From assembly GCA_964529715.1 (NCBI GenBank), contig CAZGXI010000006.1, positions 1 to 64,000 on the forward strand: 64,000 nt of DNA, read 5' to 3'. The notes beneath the pieces are model-generated. The model saw nothing but the letters and a program-made list of their open reading frames with translations. It was not told the origin of the DNA and did not search any database. The position numbers and the translations under genes are program-made. Shown here in pieces: positions 48,867 to 56,214 of the stretch (position 1 is the first letter of the stretch; every line of letters starts with the position of its first letter). The stretch is from CAZGXI01 sp964529715. Lineage in GTDB: Bacteria > Chloroflexota > Anaerolineae > Aggregatilineales > Ch27.

Positions 48867-49516
48867 TCGACCTGACCATCACCTTCGACCACGTGCGGGC
48901 GGCGCTGGCGCTGCCAGATTTCGACGCGCGGACCGCCTGGGCGCGCCTGGAATTGCAGCCGCGCCCGCCGCGCACGGCCCCTTTAAACCCAGAGGACTAC
49001 CGCCGGGCAGCGGTGCTGATCCCGCTCTACCCCGATCCTACAACCGGTGTGCTGACCCTGCTGCTGATCTGGCGGACGCCCGATCCGGGCGTGCATTCCG
49101 GGCAGGTGGGCTTTCCTGGTGGCGCGTGGGAGCCGGGCGACCTCGACGACGTCGCCACCGCCCTGCGTGAAGCCTGCGAGGAGGTTGGCCTGTGCAACGC
49201 CGTGAGCGTATTCGGCTGCCTGACGCCCCTCTACATCCCACCGAGCCATTACCGGGTCACGCCGGTGATCGGCTGCCTGGCGGCGCGCCCGACGTGGACG
49301 CCCAATCCGCTGGAAGTTGCTGCGCTGCTGGAACTCTCCCTGCCGGACCTGCTGGACGACTCGCGCAAACAGGCGGAGGACTGGCCGCTGTTCGGGCGCA
49401 CGTACCGCGTGCCATTCTACGTCGTCGGTGGTCACAAGGTCTGGGGCGCAACGGCGCTCATGCTCAGCGAACTGGAAATGCGCCTCAGGGCTGTGTTGGG
49501 CGCTGTGCCCGTCTGA
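48863..49516 (+). CDS. Nudix hydrolase, CoA-pyrophosphatase type
   Basis: A 217-residue hydrolase of nucleoside-diphosphate-linked compounds. The Nudix box is complete (GGAWEPGDLDDVATALREAC followed by EEVGL). HSGQVGFPGGAWEPGD just before it is the segment seen in the NudL/CoAse subgroup, which cleaves coenzyme A. Length fits. Starts within a heptad array without a ribosome site. Confidence 0.9.
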   Translation: MIDLTITFDHVRAALALPDFDARTAWARLELQPRPPRTAPLNPEDYRRAAVLIPLYPDPTTGVLTLLLIWRTPDPGVHSGQVGFPGGAWEPGDLDDVATALREACEEVGLCNAVSVFGCLTPLYIPPSHYRVTPVIGCLAARPTWTPNPLEVAALLELSLPDLLDDSRKQAEDWPLFGRTYRVPFYVVGGHKVWGATALMLSELEMRLRAVLGAVPV

Positions 49517-49692
49517 CCGCTGGGAGATGAATACTTCTAACACAACTTCTACAGCTCTCTGATGCAGTTCTGATCCTCTGCCAACGTTCCTCTGATACAC
49601 CTCCGCTATCCTGAAAGCGTCAACAGCAATACACATAGCTTTGAACGGTGCATTTAAAGCAAAAAGCAGACAGGTTATCAGGGAGGTGAACA

Positions 49693-50142
49693 ATGTCGCT
49701 CATTCGGTGGAACCCCTGGCGTGAGATGGAACAGTTTGCACGCGAATGGCGTAGCCTGGCCGATCAGCTGGCGCGTGAAGGCGGTTCGCTCGCCGACAGC
49801 CAGCGCGTTTTCACGCTGCCGGTCGATGCTTACGAGACCGATGACAACATCGTCGTCAGCGCGTCGGTGCCCGGCATGAAGCCGGAGGACATCCAGATCA
49901 GCATCGAAGACAACGTCCTGCGCATTCGCGGCGAGCACCAGGAAGAGCGCAAGGAAGAAAAGGCCAATTGGGTGCTGCGTGAGCGCGTCAGTGGCCGCTT
50001 CGAGCGTGCGCTGCGCCTGACCGTCCCGGTGGACGTAAACAAGGCCGAGGCGGTGTTCGAGAACGGCGTCCTGACGCTGACCCTGCCCAAAGCCCCAGAG
50101 GCCAAGCCGTTCGCTATCCGCGTCAAGAAGGCGGGCGAGTAG
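49693..50142 (+). CDS. Hsp20 small heat-shock protein
   Basis: A 149-residue alpha-crystallin-type chaperone that holds unfolding proteins in an ATP-independent way. It begins IRWNPWREMEQFAREWRSLA. The crystallin domain runs from about 45 (VDAYETDDNIVVSASVPGMK, IEDNVLRIRGEHQEERKEE) with the GVLTLTLPKAPE signature. GGGAGGTGA ribosome site. No CIRCE element was found in the 176 bases upstream. A terminator follows. Confidence 0.95.
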   Translation: MSLIRWNPWREMEQFAREWRSLADQLAREGGSLADSQRVFTLPVDAYETDDNIVVSASVPGMKPEDIQISIEDNVLRIRGEHQEERKEEKANWVLRERVSGRFERALRLTVPVDVNKAEAVFENGVLTLTLPKAPEAKPFAIRVKKAGE

Positions 50143-50143
50143 C

Positions 50144-50185
50144 GGTCAACCGTCGGCAATTCGTAGTCAGCGGTCCGTAGTCAGC
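50144..50185 (+). repeat. Heptad repeat array after hsp20
   Basis: Six units GGTCAAC CGTCGGC AATTCGT AGTCAGC GGTCCGT AGTCAGC, starting two bases after the stop codon. The last base is also the first base of the terminator stem. Confidence 0.65.
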
Positions 50186-50214
50186 AGCGTCGGGGGCGAC
50201 CCGGCGCTGTTTTT
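50185..50214 (+). terminator. Intrinsic terminator of hsp20
   Basis: 10-bp stem CAGCGTCGGG / CCCGGCGCTG (one G-T pair), 5-base loop, then TTTTT. Confidence 0.85.
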
Positions 50215-50305
50215 GCTGCCGTCTCTCCGACATCCACGCACGACCAGCCGTCTGCCGTTGCAGACGGCAGACGACAACGTACTGACCGCTGACGCCCAAA
50301 GGCGG

Positions 50306-50311
50306 TATACT
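50306..50311 (+). promoter_or_regulatory. Candidate -10 element (TATACT)
   Basis: TATACT 36 bases before the glycosyltransferase start, with CTGACC (50282-50287) as a weak -35, 18 bases upstream. Confidence 0.45.
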
Positions 50312-50346
50312 CTCCTTTGGCTTACCGCCTGGAGGAGAGGTCCCTG

Positions 50347-51471
50347 ATGCGGGTGTTGATGCTGTCGAAGGCGTGCGTGGTGGGCATCTACCAACGCAAA
50401 CTGGAGGAGATCGCGCGACTGGGCGTAGACCTGACGGTGGTGGTGCCACCGAGCTGGCGCGATGAGCGCGGCGACATGCCCCTAGAACGCACATACACCA
50501 GCGGTTATCGCCTGGTGGTCAATCCCATCCGGCTGAACGGGCAGTTTCACCTGCATCACTACCCTGGCCTGGCCCGCTGGTTCGACCCCAAGCCTGATGT
50601 GGTCCACATCGACGAAGAGCCGTACAACCTGGCGACGTGGCAGGCACTGCGGCTGGCCCGCCGCGCCGGGGCAAAAACGGTCCTGTTTAGCTGGCAGAAT
50701 CTCTCCCGCATTTACCCGCTGCCCTTTGCCCTGGGCGAGCAATGGGCGCTGGCCCATACCGATTATCTGATCGCCGGGACCGAAGGCGCGGCGGCGGTCT
50801 GGCGGGGTAAAGGCTATAGCGGCCCGCTGGCGGTGATCCCCCAGTTCGGCGTGGACGCCAATCTGTTCCGCCCGTTGGAAAAGCCCATCACCGGGCGGAC
50901 GCGCACCCTCGGCTTCGTCGGGCGACTGGTGCCCGAAAAAGGCGTGGAGGTGTTGCTGCGCGCCGGAGCGCAATTGCTGGAACGCGGCCTACACCAGTGG
51001 CGGCTGGACATCGTGGGCGGCGGGCCGCAGCGCGCCGCGCTGGAACGGCTGGCCGGTTCGCTCGGCCTGAGCGAGCATGTCACCTTCGCCGGGCAGCTTC
51101 CCAGCACGCAGATGCCGGCCTTTTATCGCCAGTTGGACGTGCTGATCGCGCCGTCGCTGACCCGCCCGAACTGGCAAGAGCAGTTTGGCCGCGTGCTGAT
51201 CGAGGCGATGGCCTGCGGCGTGGCGACGGTCGGCTCGGACAGCGGCGCCATCCCCGACGTGATCGGCGATAGCGGCCTGATCACCCCAGAAGGGGACGTA
51301 ACGGCGCTGTCCCACGCGCTGCGCCGCCTGCTGCAAGACGACGATCTGCGCCACGACCTGGGGCAGCGGGGCCGCGCGCGCGTGCTGGCGAAATTCACGC
51401 AGGCGCAGGTCGCCGCCCGCACGGTGGAGGTGTATCGGGCGCTGATGGGCGAGTCCATCGCGCCGGCCTAA
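50347..51471 (+). CDS. GT4-family glycosyltransferase
   Basis: A 374-residue GT-B glycosyltransferase. MRVLMLSKACVVGIYQRKLE begins the acceptor half; the donor half has GFVGRLVPEKGVEVLLRAG and the catalytic stretch QFGRVLIEAMACGVATVGSD. ATG 50347 has GGAGAGG in front. It stands apart from the 2-17 kb cluster and appears to be monocistronic. Confidence 0.9.
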   Translation: MRVLMLSKACVVGIYQRKLEEIARLGVDLTVVVPPSWRDERGDMPLERTYTSGYRLVVNPIRLNGQFHLHHYPGLARWFDPKPDVVHIDEEPYNLATWQALRLARRAGAKTVLFSWQNLSRIYPLPFALGEQWALAHTDYLIAGTEGAAAVWRGKGYSGPLAVIPQFGVDANLFRPLEKPITGRTRTLGFVGRLVPEKGVEVLLRAGAQLLERGLHQWRLDIVGGGPQRAALERLAGSLGLSEHVTFAGQLPSTQMPAFYRQLDVLIAPSLTRPNWQEQFGRVLIEAMACGVATVGSDSGAIPDVIGDSGLITPEGDVTALSHALRRLLQDDDLRHDLGQRGRARVLAKFTQAQVAARTVEVYRALMGESIAPA

Positions 51472-51505
51472 ACGATCTGGCCCTATCTTTTCCGACCGGG
51501 CAGGG

Positions 51506-51511
51506 TATAAT
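51506..51511 (+). promoter_or_regulatory. -10 element (TATAAT) of the FKBP gene
   Basis: Consensus TATAAT 77 bases before the FKBP-type start. No convincing -35. Confidence 0.5.
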
Positions 51512-51588
51512 CTTCTGCGTTGTTTTGTCGATGGGACGCCTCCAGGATGCGGGGCGTAGCCCATGCATGGGAACTAAAGGAGTCAGCA

Positions 51589-52083
51589 ATGCCCCCCACC
51601 ACGATTCAAAATGGTGTGGTCGTCAGCCTGGAATACACCCTGAAACTCGACGACGGCGAGGTCGTGGATGAGGCGACCGCCGACGACCCCCTCGAATATC
51701 TGCACGGTGCCGACAATATCATCCCCGGCCTGGAAAAGGCGCTCACCGGCCTGAAGATCGGCGACCGCAAACAGGTTACCATTCAGCCCGAAGAGGGATA
51801 CGGCGAGTACGATCCCGAAGACATGGAAGAGGTCGAGCGCAGCCTGTTCCCGGATGACCTGGAACTCGAAGAAGGCATGATGCTCACCATGAGCGACGAG
51901 AACGATAACCTGTTCGACGCGGTCGTGGTGGACTACGACGACGAGGTCGTGACGCTGGACTTCAACCACCCGCTGGCCGGCGAAACCCTGCACTTCAACG
52001 TGCGCGTGCTGGCGCTGCGCGACGCCACCGAAGAGGAAAAGCTGCACGGCCATCCGCACAGCATGGGCGCGGACCACGTATAG
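51589..52083 (+). CDS. SlyD-like FKBP prolyl isomerase
   Basis: A 164-residue cytosolic peptidyl-prolyl cis-trans isomerase and chaperone. VVSLEYTLKLDDGEVVDEA and LEYLHGADNIIPGLEKALTG are the FKBP halves; the insert between them (EGYGEYDPEDMEEVERSLFP) is the insert-in-flap chaperone domain seen in SlyD. The histidine-rich metal-binding tail of E. coli SlyD is reduced to HGHPHSMGADH. ATG 51589 follows AAAGGAG. Confidence 0.92.
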   Translation: MPPTTIQNGVVVSLEYTLKLDDGEVVDEATADDPLEYLHGADNIIPGLEKALTGLKIGDRKQVTIQPEEGYGEYDPEDMEEVERSLFPDDLELEEGMMLTMSDENDNLFDAVVVDYDDEVVTLDFNHPLAGETLHFNVRVLALRDATEEEKLHGHPHSMGADHV

Positions 52084-52096
52084 ACTTCACGGTGCA

Positions 52097-52123
52097 GGGG
52101 CGGCTCACGGGCCGCCCCGTTTT
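52097..52123 (+). terminator. Intrinsic terminator of the FKBP gene
   Basis: 8-bp stem GGGGCGGC / GCCGCCCC, six-base loop, then GTTTTT. Confidence 0.88.
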
Positions 52124-52163
52124 TCGATACCCCGCCCGATTCGCCGCTGCCTTGCCCGGTAGA

Positions 52164-52169
52164 TATAAT
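52164..52169 (+). promoter_or_regulatory. -10 element (TATAAT) of the PBP gene
   Basis: Consensus TATAAT 67 bases before the PBP start. A REP palindrome (52188) lies in the leader. Confidence 0.5.
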
Positions 52170-52187
52170 GCGGCATAGGATGTTCCC

Positions 52188-52215
52188 GTAGGGGCGACAT
52201 GGGCATCTCCCCTAT
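52188..52215. repeat. 28-bp REP palindrome, degenerate copy
   Basis: GTAGGGGCGACA ... CTCCCCTAT, 28 bases, in the 5' leader of the penicillin-binding protein gene. Confidence 0.6.
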
Positions 52216-52235
52216 GCCCGGCGCGAGGATACGAT

Positions 52236-54461
52236 ATGCGGCGTGTGGAAACGGCGAGCGCGGTTCTGCTGCTCCTGCTGGCGGGGCTGATCCTGGCCGG
52301 CTGCACGGGCGGAATACGCGCCGTCGCCAACCCCGATCTGCCCCAGCCGGCGCCGTCCCCTTCTCCTGTCACCATGACACTGGAAGAGGCCGAGGGCGTC
52401 GCCGGGGCCTTCTTGGAAGCCTGGGTGCGCCGCGACTACGCGGCAATGTATCACCTGATCAGCTTTAACAGCCGCGAGGCCTATCCCCAGGAGACGTTCA
52501 CCGCTGCCTACGAGAGCGCCGCGCGCGAAATGACTCTCGACACCGTCGAATACACCATTCGCGCCAGCCTGCGCCAGGGCAACACCGTCCTGATCAACTA
52601 CGACGTGACCTTCCACACCGGCCTGATGGGCGACTTCTTCGACACCGGGCGCACCTTGAACCTGGTCGCCACCGCCGAGGGCTGGCGTGTGGCGTGGTCC
52701 AGCACCGACATTTTCAGCGGTTTGGCCGATGGCGCAACCCTGCACCTGGAACGAGTCCTCCCTACCCGCGCCAACATCTATGACCGCAACGGCGTGGTGC
52801 TGGCGAACCAGAGTGGCGTCTTGATCACGGTCTCGCTGGTCCAGGAGAACATCCCCGACCGCGCCGCCTGCGACGCCAGCCTGATGCGCGCCCTGAACCT
52901 GACCGCCGAAGAACTTCAAGGCATCTACAACCGCTACGCCCCTTCCTGGCGGGCCGACATGGGCGAGATCGGCCCGGCGACTTATGAGGCCATGCAGCAA
53001 GAACTGGTCGCCAACTGCGCCGCCACGTTCGGGCAGCGCGCCACACGCCGCTATCCTTCGGGCTTGGCCCCCCACGTCGTCGGCTACGTGGGCTTCCCCA
53101 CGCCAGCACTGATCCCCGACCTGGCCGTGCGCGGCATCACCGAAGATACCCTGGTGGGCGTGTCGGGCGTCGAGCTTTCGTGGGACGAAACCCTGACCGG
53201 TCACCCCGGCGGGCGGCTGCAAATCATCTCCGCCACCGGGCAGGTCATCCGCACCCTGGCGGAAGTCGCGCCAGTGCGCAGCGAGAGCGTCTACCTGACC
53301 ATCGATGCCGACCTGCAAGGCATCGTCCAGCAAGCCCTGGCCGACGCTTATGCCGTCGGCAACTGGGCGCCCTACTCGCGTGGCGCGGCGGTGGTGGTGA
53401 TGGACGTGCACACCGGCGCGATTCTGGCGATGGCGAGCTACCCCACCTTCGACCCGAACGTCCTCAACCCAGACAACCGCGACGCGGGTGTCGCGGCGCT
53501 GCGTGACGCCCTGCTGACCGACCCGGCCAACCCGCAGTTGAACCGCGTCACCCAGGGCGGCTATCCCGCCGGGTCGGTCTTTAAGATCGTCACCATGATC
53601 GCCGCCGCCGACAGCGGCGTTTACCCCCTGGACCACCGCTACACCTGCATCGGCTACTGGGCCGGCGACATTATCCGCTCCGACTGGAAAACCGACGGGC
53701 ACGGCACGCTCACGCTGCCGCAGGCGCTCACCCAGTCTTGCGATCCCTATTTCTACCAGACCGGCGCCGACCTGGACACGGCAGACCCGAACCTGCTGCC
53801 CAACTACGCACGGCGGCTCGGCTTCGGATCGCCCACCGGCATCGTCGGCCTGCCGGAGTTCGCGGGCCTGGTGCCCGACCCGGTCTGGAAGCGCGAGACC
53901 TTCGGGCTGGTGTGGACCTTTTCCGACGCGGTGAACCTGTCCATCGGCCAGGGCGAACTGCTGGTCACGCCGCTACAAATCGCGCGGTTGGTGGCAGCGG
54001 TGGCAAACGGCGGCGATCTGCTGGTGCCGCAGGTGGTGGACCGCGCGCAGATCATCGGGGAAGAACCGTCTTACGTGATGCAGCCGCGCGTCGAACGCAG
54101 CCTGGGCGTGCGGCGGGACGTGCTCCAGGCCGTCTACGACGCCATGTGCCAGGTCACGGTCAACCCGGCGGGCACGGCGCAGTACGTCTTTCGGGACTCG
54201 ACGGTGAGCGTGTGCGGCAAGACCGGCACGGCCCAGACCGGCGGCGCAGACACCCCCCCACACGCCTGGTTCGCCGCTTTTTCCCCGGCGCAAGACCCGC
54301 AGATCGCCATCGTCGCCATCGTGGAAACATCCCATGAGGGATCGGCAGTTGCGGCACCTATTGTACGACGGATATTAGAAATGTATTTCAGAGAACCCGT
54401 GACTCCTTGGCCGACTTGGTGGCAGGGCGAATATGTGCCGCTGTCCGGCGCGGGTGCGTAG
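52236..54461 (+). CDS. Penicillin-binding protein (transpeptidase lipoprotein)
   Basis: A 741-residue peptidoglycan transpeptidase. Signal sequence with lipobox (LILAGC, Cys23), then an NTF2-like MecA_N-type domain (about 50-165), a PBP dimerisation region (RANIYDRNGVVLANQSG) and the transpeptidase domain. Active-site motifs: Ser447-x-x-Lys450 in PAGSVFKIVT; S501-C-D, in place of the usual SxN, in TQSCDPYFYQ; and Lys662-Thr-Gly in CGKTGTAQTG. It has no glycosyltransferase domain. A lipid anchor instead of a transmembrane helix is less common but known for MecA-like proteins. Confidence 0.92.
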   Translation: MRRVETASAVLLLLLAGLILAGCTGGIRAVANPDLPQPAPSPSPVTMTLEEAEGVAGAFLEAWVRRDYAAMYHLISFNSREAYPQETFTAAYESAAREMTLDTVEYTIRASLRQGNTVLINYDVTFHTGLMGDFFDTGRTLNLVATAEGWRVAWSSTDIFSGLADGATLHLERVLPTRANIYDRNGVVLANQSGVLITVSLVQENIPDRAACDASLMRALNLTAEELQGIYNRYAPSWRADMGEIGPATYEAMQQELVANCAATFGQRATRRYPSGLAPHVVGYVGFPTPALIPDLAVRGITEDTLVGVSGVELSWDETLTGHPGGRLQIISATGQVIRTLAEVAPVRSESVYLTIDADLQGIVQQALADAYAVGNWAPYSRGAAVVVMDVHTGAILAMASYPTFDPNVLNPDNRDAGVAALRDALLTDPANPQLNRVTQGGYPAGSVFKIVTMIAAADSGVYPLDHRYTCIGYWAGDIIRSDWKTDGHGTLTLPQALTQSCDPYFYQTGADLDTADPNLLPNYARRLGFGSPTGIVGLPEFAGLVPDPVWKRETFGLVWTFSDAVNLSIGQGELLVTPLQIARLVAAVANGGDLLVPQVVDRAQIIGEEPSYVMQPRVERSLGVRRDVLQAVYDAMCQVTVNPAGTAQYVFRDSTVSVCGKTGTAQTGGADTPPHAWFAAFSPAQDPQIAIVAIVETSHEGSAVAAPIVRRILEMYFREPVTPWPTWWQGEYVPLSGAGA

Positions 54462-54472
54462 ACAGGTACAAC

Positions 54473-54500
54473 GTTTTGAGTGCTGAGTTTTGCGTTGGCG
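54473..54500 (+). repeat. Heptad repeat array, GTTTTGA type
   Basis: Units GTTTTGA GTGCTGA GTTTTGC GTTGGCG, 12 bases after the PBP stop codon. Confidence 0.65.
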
Positions 54501-54546
54501 TCCGTTCCGATCCAGCTATCCCAGGTAAGCTGCGAGAGACATTCCC

Positions 54547-54960
54547 ATGCGCGAAAAAGCCTCCTTCACCCGGCGCGTCAAAGACGTCGTGCGCCGCTTC
54601 AACAAGCACATCCTCAATCCCGTCATGCTGCGGATCGTGCCACACACCCGTATCTTCGCCGTCTTGGAGCACCAGGGACGGCGCTCCGGCAAGACCTACC
54701 GCACGCCCATCGTCGTCCGCCCGTTGCCAGAGGGGTTTCTCATCGCCCTGACCTACGGCGATCACGTGGATTGGTATCGCAACCTGCTGGCCGCAGGCGG
54801 CGGCGTCATCGAATGGCAGAGCCGCCGGTACGAAGTCGGCGCGCCAGAAACAGTCGCGGCGGAAACGGCGCTGTCGGCCTTCCCGGCGACGATGCAGCGG
54901 ATGTTGAAGCGCGCCGGGGTGACACACTACATCCGGGTGGCGCACCGCCGGAGCGCATAG
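54547..54960 (+). CDS. Ddn-like deazaflavin (F420) oxidoreductase
   Basis: A 137-residue protein of the DUF385/Ddn type split-beta-barrel family, which uses the deazaflavin F420H2 to reduce quinones or xenobiotics. HTRIFAVLEHQGRRSGKTYR and RTPIVVRPLPEGFLIALTYG, then VDWYRNLLAAGGGVIEWQ, are characteristic. If correct, the host should make F420; no F420 genes are in the window. Confidence 0.85.
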   Translation: MREKASFTRRVKDVVRRFNKHILNPVMLRIVPHTRIFAVLEHQGRRSGKTYRTPIVVRPLPEGFLIALTYGDHVDWYRNLLAAGGGVIEWQSRRYEVGAPETVAAETALSAFPATMQRMLKRAGVTHYIRVAHRRSA

Positions 54961-55004
54961 TTCCAAAGTCCTAGCCTGCGCTGCCGCCAGGAGCAATTTC
55001 GCTA

Positions 55005-55033
55005 TTGACAAAGTTGACGTAAAGAGTTAAATT
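55005..55033 (+). promoter_or_regulatory. Promoter upstream of the csp leader
   Basis: TTGACA (55005-55010) and TTAAAT/TAAATT (55027-55033), spacing 16-17. It lies about 150 bases before the csp start and before an intrinsic terminator, defining a leader transcript. Confidence 0.65.
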
Positions 55034-55039
55034 AGTTCG

Positions 55040-55107
55040 TGTAGAACGCAGGCAGTTAGAAACGTGTCGCAGCACAAGTACAACGCCCGGTGTTCCGGGC
55101 GTTTTTT
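55040..55107 (+). ncRNA. Short leader RNA ending in a terminator
   Basis: The interval from the expected transcription start (about 55040) to the T-run of the terminator would give an RNA of roughly 65-70 bases. It has no start codon with a ribosome site. It could be a stand-alone small RNA or an attenuator for the cold-shock gene. Predicted from promoter and terminator positions only. Confidence 0.45.
55082..55107 (+). terminator. Intrinsic terminator inside the csp leader
   Basis: Perfect 9-bp stem AACGCCCGG / CCGGGCGTT, 4-base loop, T-run of six. It lies between the TTGACA promoter and the csp start, 75 bases before the ATG. Confidence 0.88.
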
Positions 55108-55181
55108 GTCGCAAGTACCCGATGAACGCGCGGCGGACTACACTCTGTTTCAAAGCCATTAGTAACCAGGAGCGTTTGAAG

Positions 55182-55391
55182 ATGGCTGACCGTGTCGAAG
55201 GCGTCGTGAAGTGGTTCAACACCAGCAAGGGCTATGGCTTCATTCAGCAGCAGAACGGCCCAGACGTGTTTGTGCACTACTCGGCGGTCGTGAGCGAAGG
55301 GTTCCGCAACCTCGACGAGGGCGACCGGGTGGAATTCACCATTGAGCAGGGGCCGAAGGGCCTCCAGGCCAGCCGCGTCGTCAAGCTGTAA
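55182..55391 (+). CDS. CspA-family cold-shock protein
   Basis: A 69-residue OB-fold RNA chaperone. EGVVKWFNTSKGYGFIQQQN holds RNP1 (KGYGFI) and DVFVHYSAV holds RNP2. The length is normal. ATG 55182 follows AGGAG (55169-55173); the frame extends upstream to 55122 but without a ribosome site. The leader has a promoter and an intrinsic terminator, so expression may depend on readthrough. A second terminator follows the gene. Confidence 0.95.
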   Translation: MADRVEGVVKWFNTSKGYGFIQQQNGPDVFVHYSAVVSEGFRNLDEGDRVEFTIEQGPKGLQASRVVKL

Positions 55392-55411
55392 AGCCGCAGG
55401 CGCGCATATCG

Positions 55412-55444
55412 AACGCCCTCGCCAGGCATGGTGAGGGCGTTTTT
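55412..55444 (+). terminator. Intrinsic terminator of the csp gene
   Basis: 9-bp stem AACGCCCTC / GAGGGCGTT, 12-base loop, T-run of five. Its stem resembles the one inside the leader (AACGCCC.. / ..GGGCGTT). Confidence 0.85.
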
Positions 55445-55460
55445 GATTCGCCGTCCGTCT

Positions 55461-56093
55461 TCACGTCGCCAGCCGCAGACCGCGCATCCGCAGCGCGGCG
55501 GCGATCCGCGCGAAGACCTGGTCTGGCGTGCCGGTAGCGTCCACCGCCACCCACCGCGCCGGCTGTGCACGCATCAGGGTCTGAAAGCCCTGCTCCACGC
55601 GGCGATAAAATTCCAGCGCCAGCGCGTCCAGGCGGTTAAGTTCCTCCGCGCCCGTCCCCCGGCGGCGACGCAGCCCCTCCTCCACCGGGCAGTCCAGGTA
55701 GATGGTCAGGTCGGGGACGAGTCCGGCGGTGGCAAAGGCGGTGATCTGGCGCAGGGCGTCCAGGTCCAGGCCGTAGCCGAAGCCCTGATAGGCCAGGGTC
55801 GAGTCGTAGAAGCGGTCGCACACCACCACCTTGCCCGCTGCCAGCGCCGGGCGGATCACCTCGGCGACGTGCTGGGCACGCGCCGCACTGAACAACAGGG
55901 CTTCAGCGCGGTGATCCATCGGGAAGCCTTCTCGCGGCGAGAGCAGCACGCTGCGAATCTCCTCGGCGATAGGCGTGCCGCCCGGTTCGCGCGTGGCGAC
56001 CACATCGTACCCTGCCGCGCGCAGCGCCTCGACCACGCGGCGGTACTGCGTCGTCTTGCCGGAGCCTTCGGAGCCTTCAAAGGTGATGAACAA
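55461..56093 (-). CDS. tmk: Thymidylate kinase
   Basis: A 210-residue enzyme that phosphorylates dTMP to dTDP. Walker A FEGSEGSGKTTQ, the DRF(Y/H) motif CDRFYDSTLAYQG, TREPGGTPIAEEIR and the LID region RRRRGTGAEELNRLD are intact. Start ATG 56093 with AGGTGTAACCC upstream. A 77-bp palindrome lies between it and the next minus-strand gene. Confidence 0.95.
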   Translation of the reverse strand: MFITFEGSEGSGKTTQYRRVVEALRAAGYDVVATREPGGTPIAEEIRSVLLSPREGFPMDHRAEALLFSAARAQHVAEVIRPALAAGKVVVCDRFYDSTLAYQGFGYGLDLDALRQITAFATAGLVPDLTIYLDCPVEEGLRRRRGTGAEELNRLDALALEFYRRVEQGFQTLMRAQPARWVAVDATGTPDQVFARIAAALRMRGLRLAT

Positions 56094-56116
56094 GGGTTAC
56101 ACCTCCTTAAAAAGCC

Positions 56117-56193
56117 AACCGCCAAGTCGCCAAGTGCGCCAGGAAAGAAACAGGGACTTGTTTTCTCTTGGCGTTCTCAGCGTCTTGGCGGTT
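56117..56193. repeat. 77-bp palindromic repeat
   Basis: Perfect 10-bp ends AACCGCCAAG / CTTGGCGGTT, with further CCAAG / CTTGG halves inside. Same architecture as the element at 27763. Confidence 0.65.
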
Positions 56194-56214
56194 TGCCTTG
56201 AGGCGGGATGCGCT

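Noticed and set aside
49517..49692. CIRCE or other heat-shock operator before hsp20
   Set aside because: No TTAGCACTC / GAGTGCTAA inverted repeat or comparable palindrome was found.
52212..53702. 496-codon minus-strand frame opposite the penicillin-binding protein
   Set aside because: Shadow of a strongly supported gene with all transpeptidase motifs.
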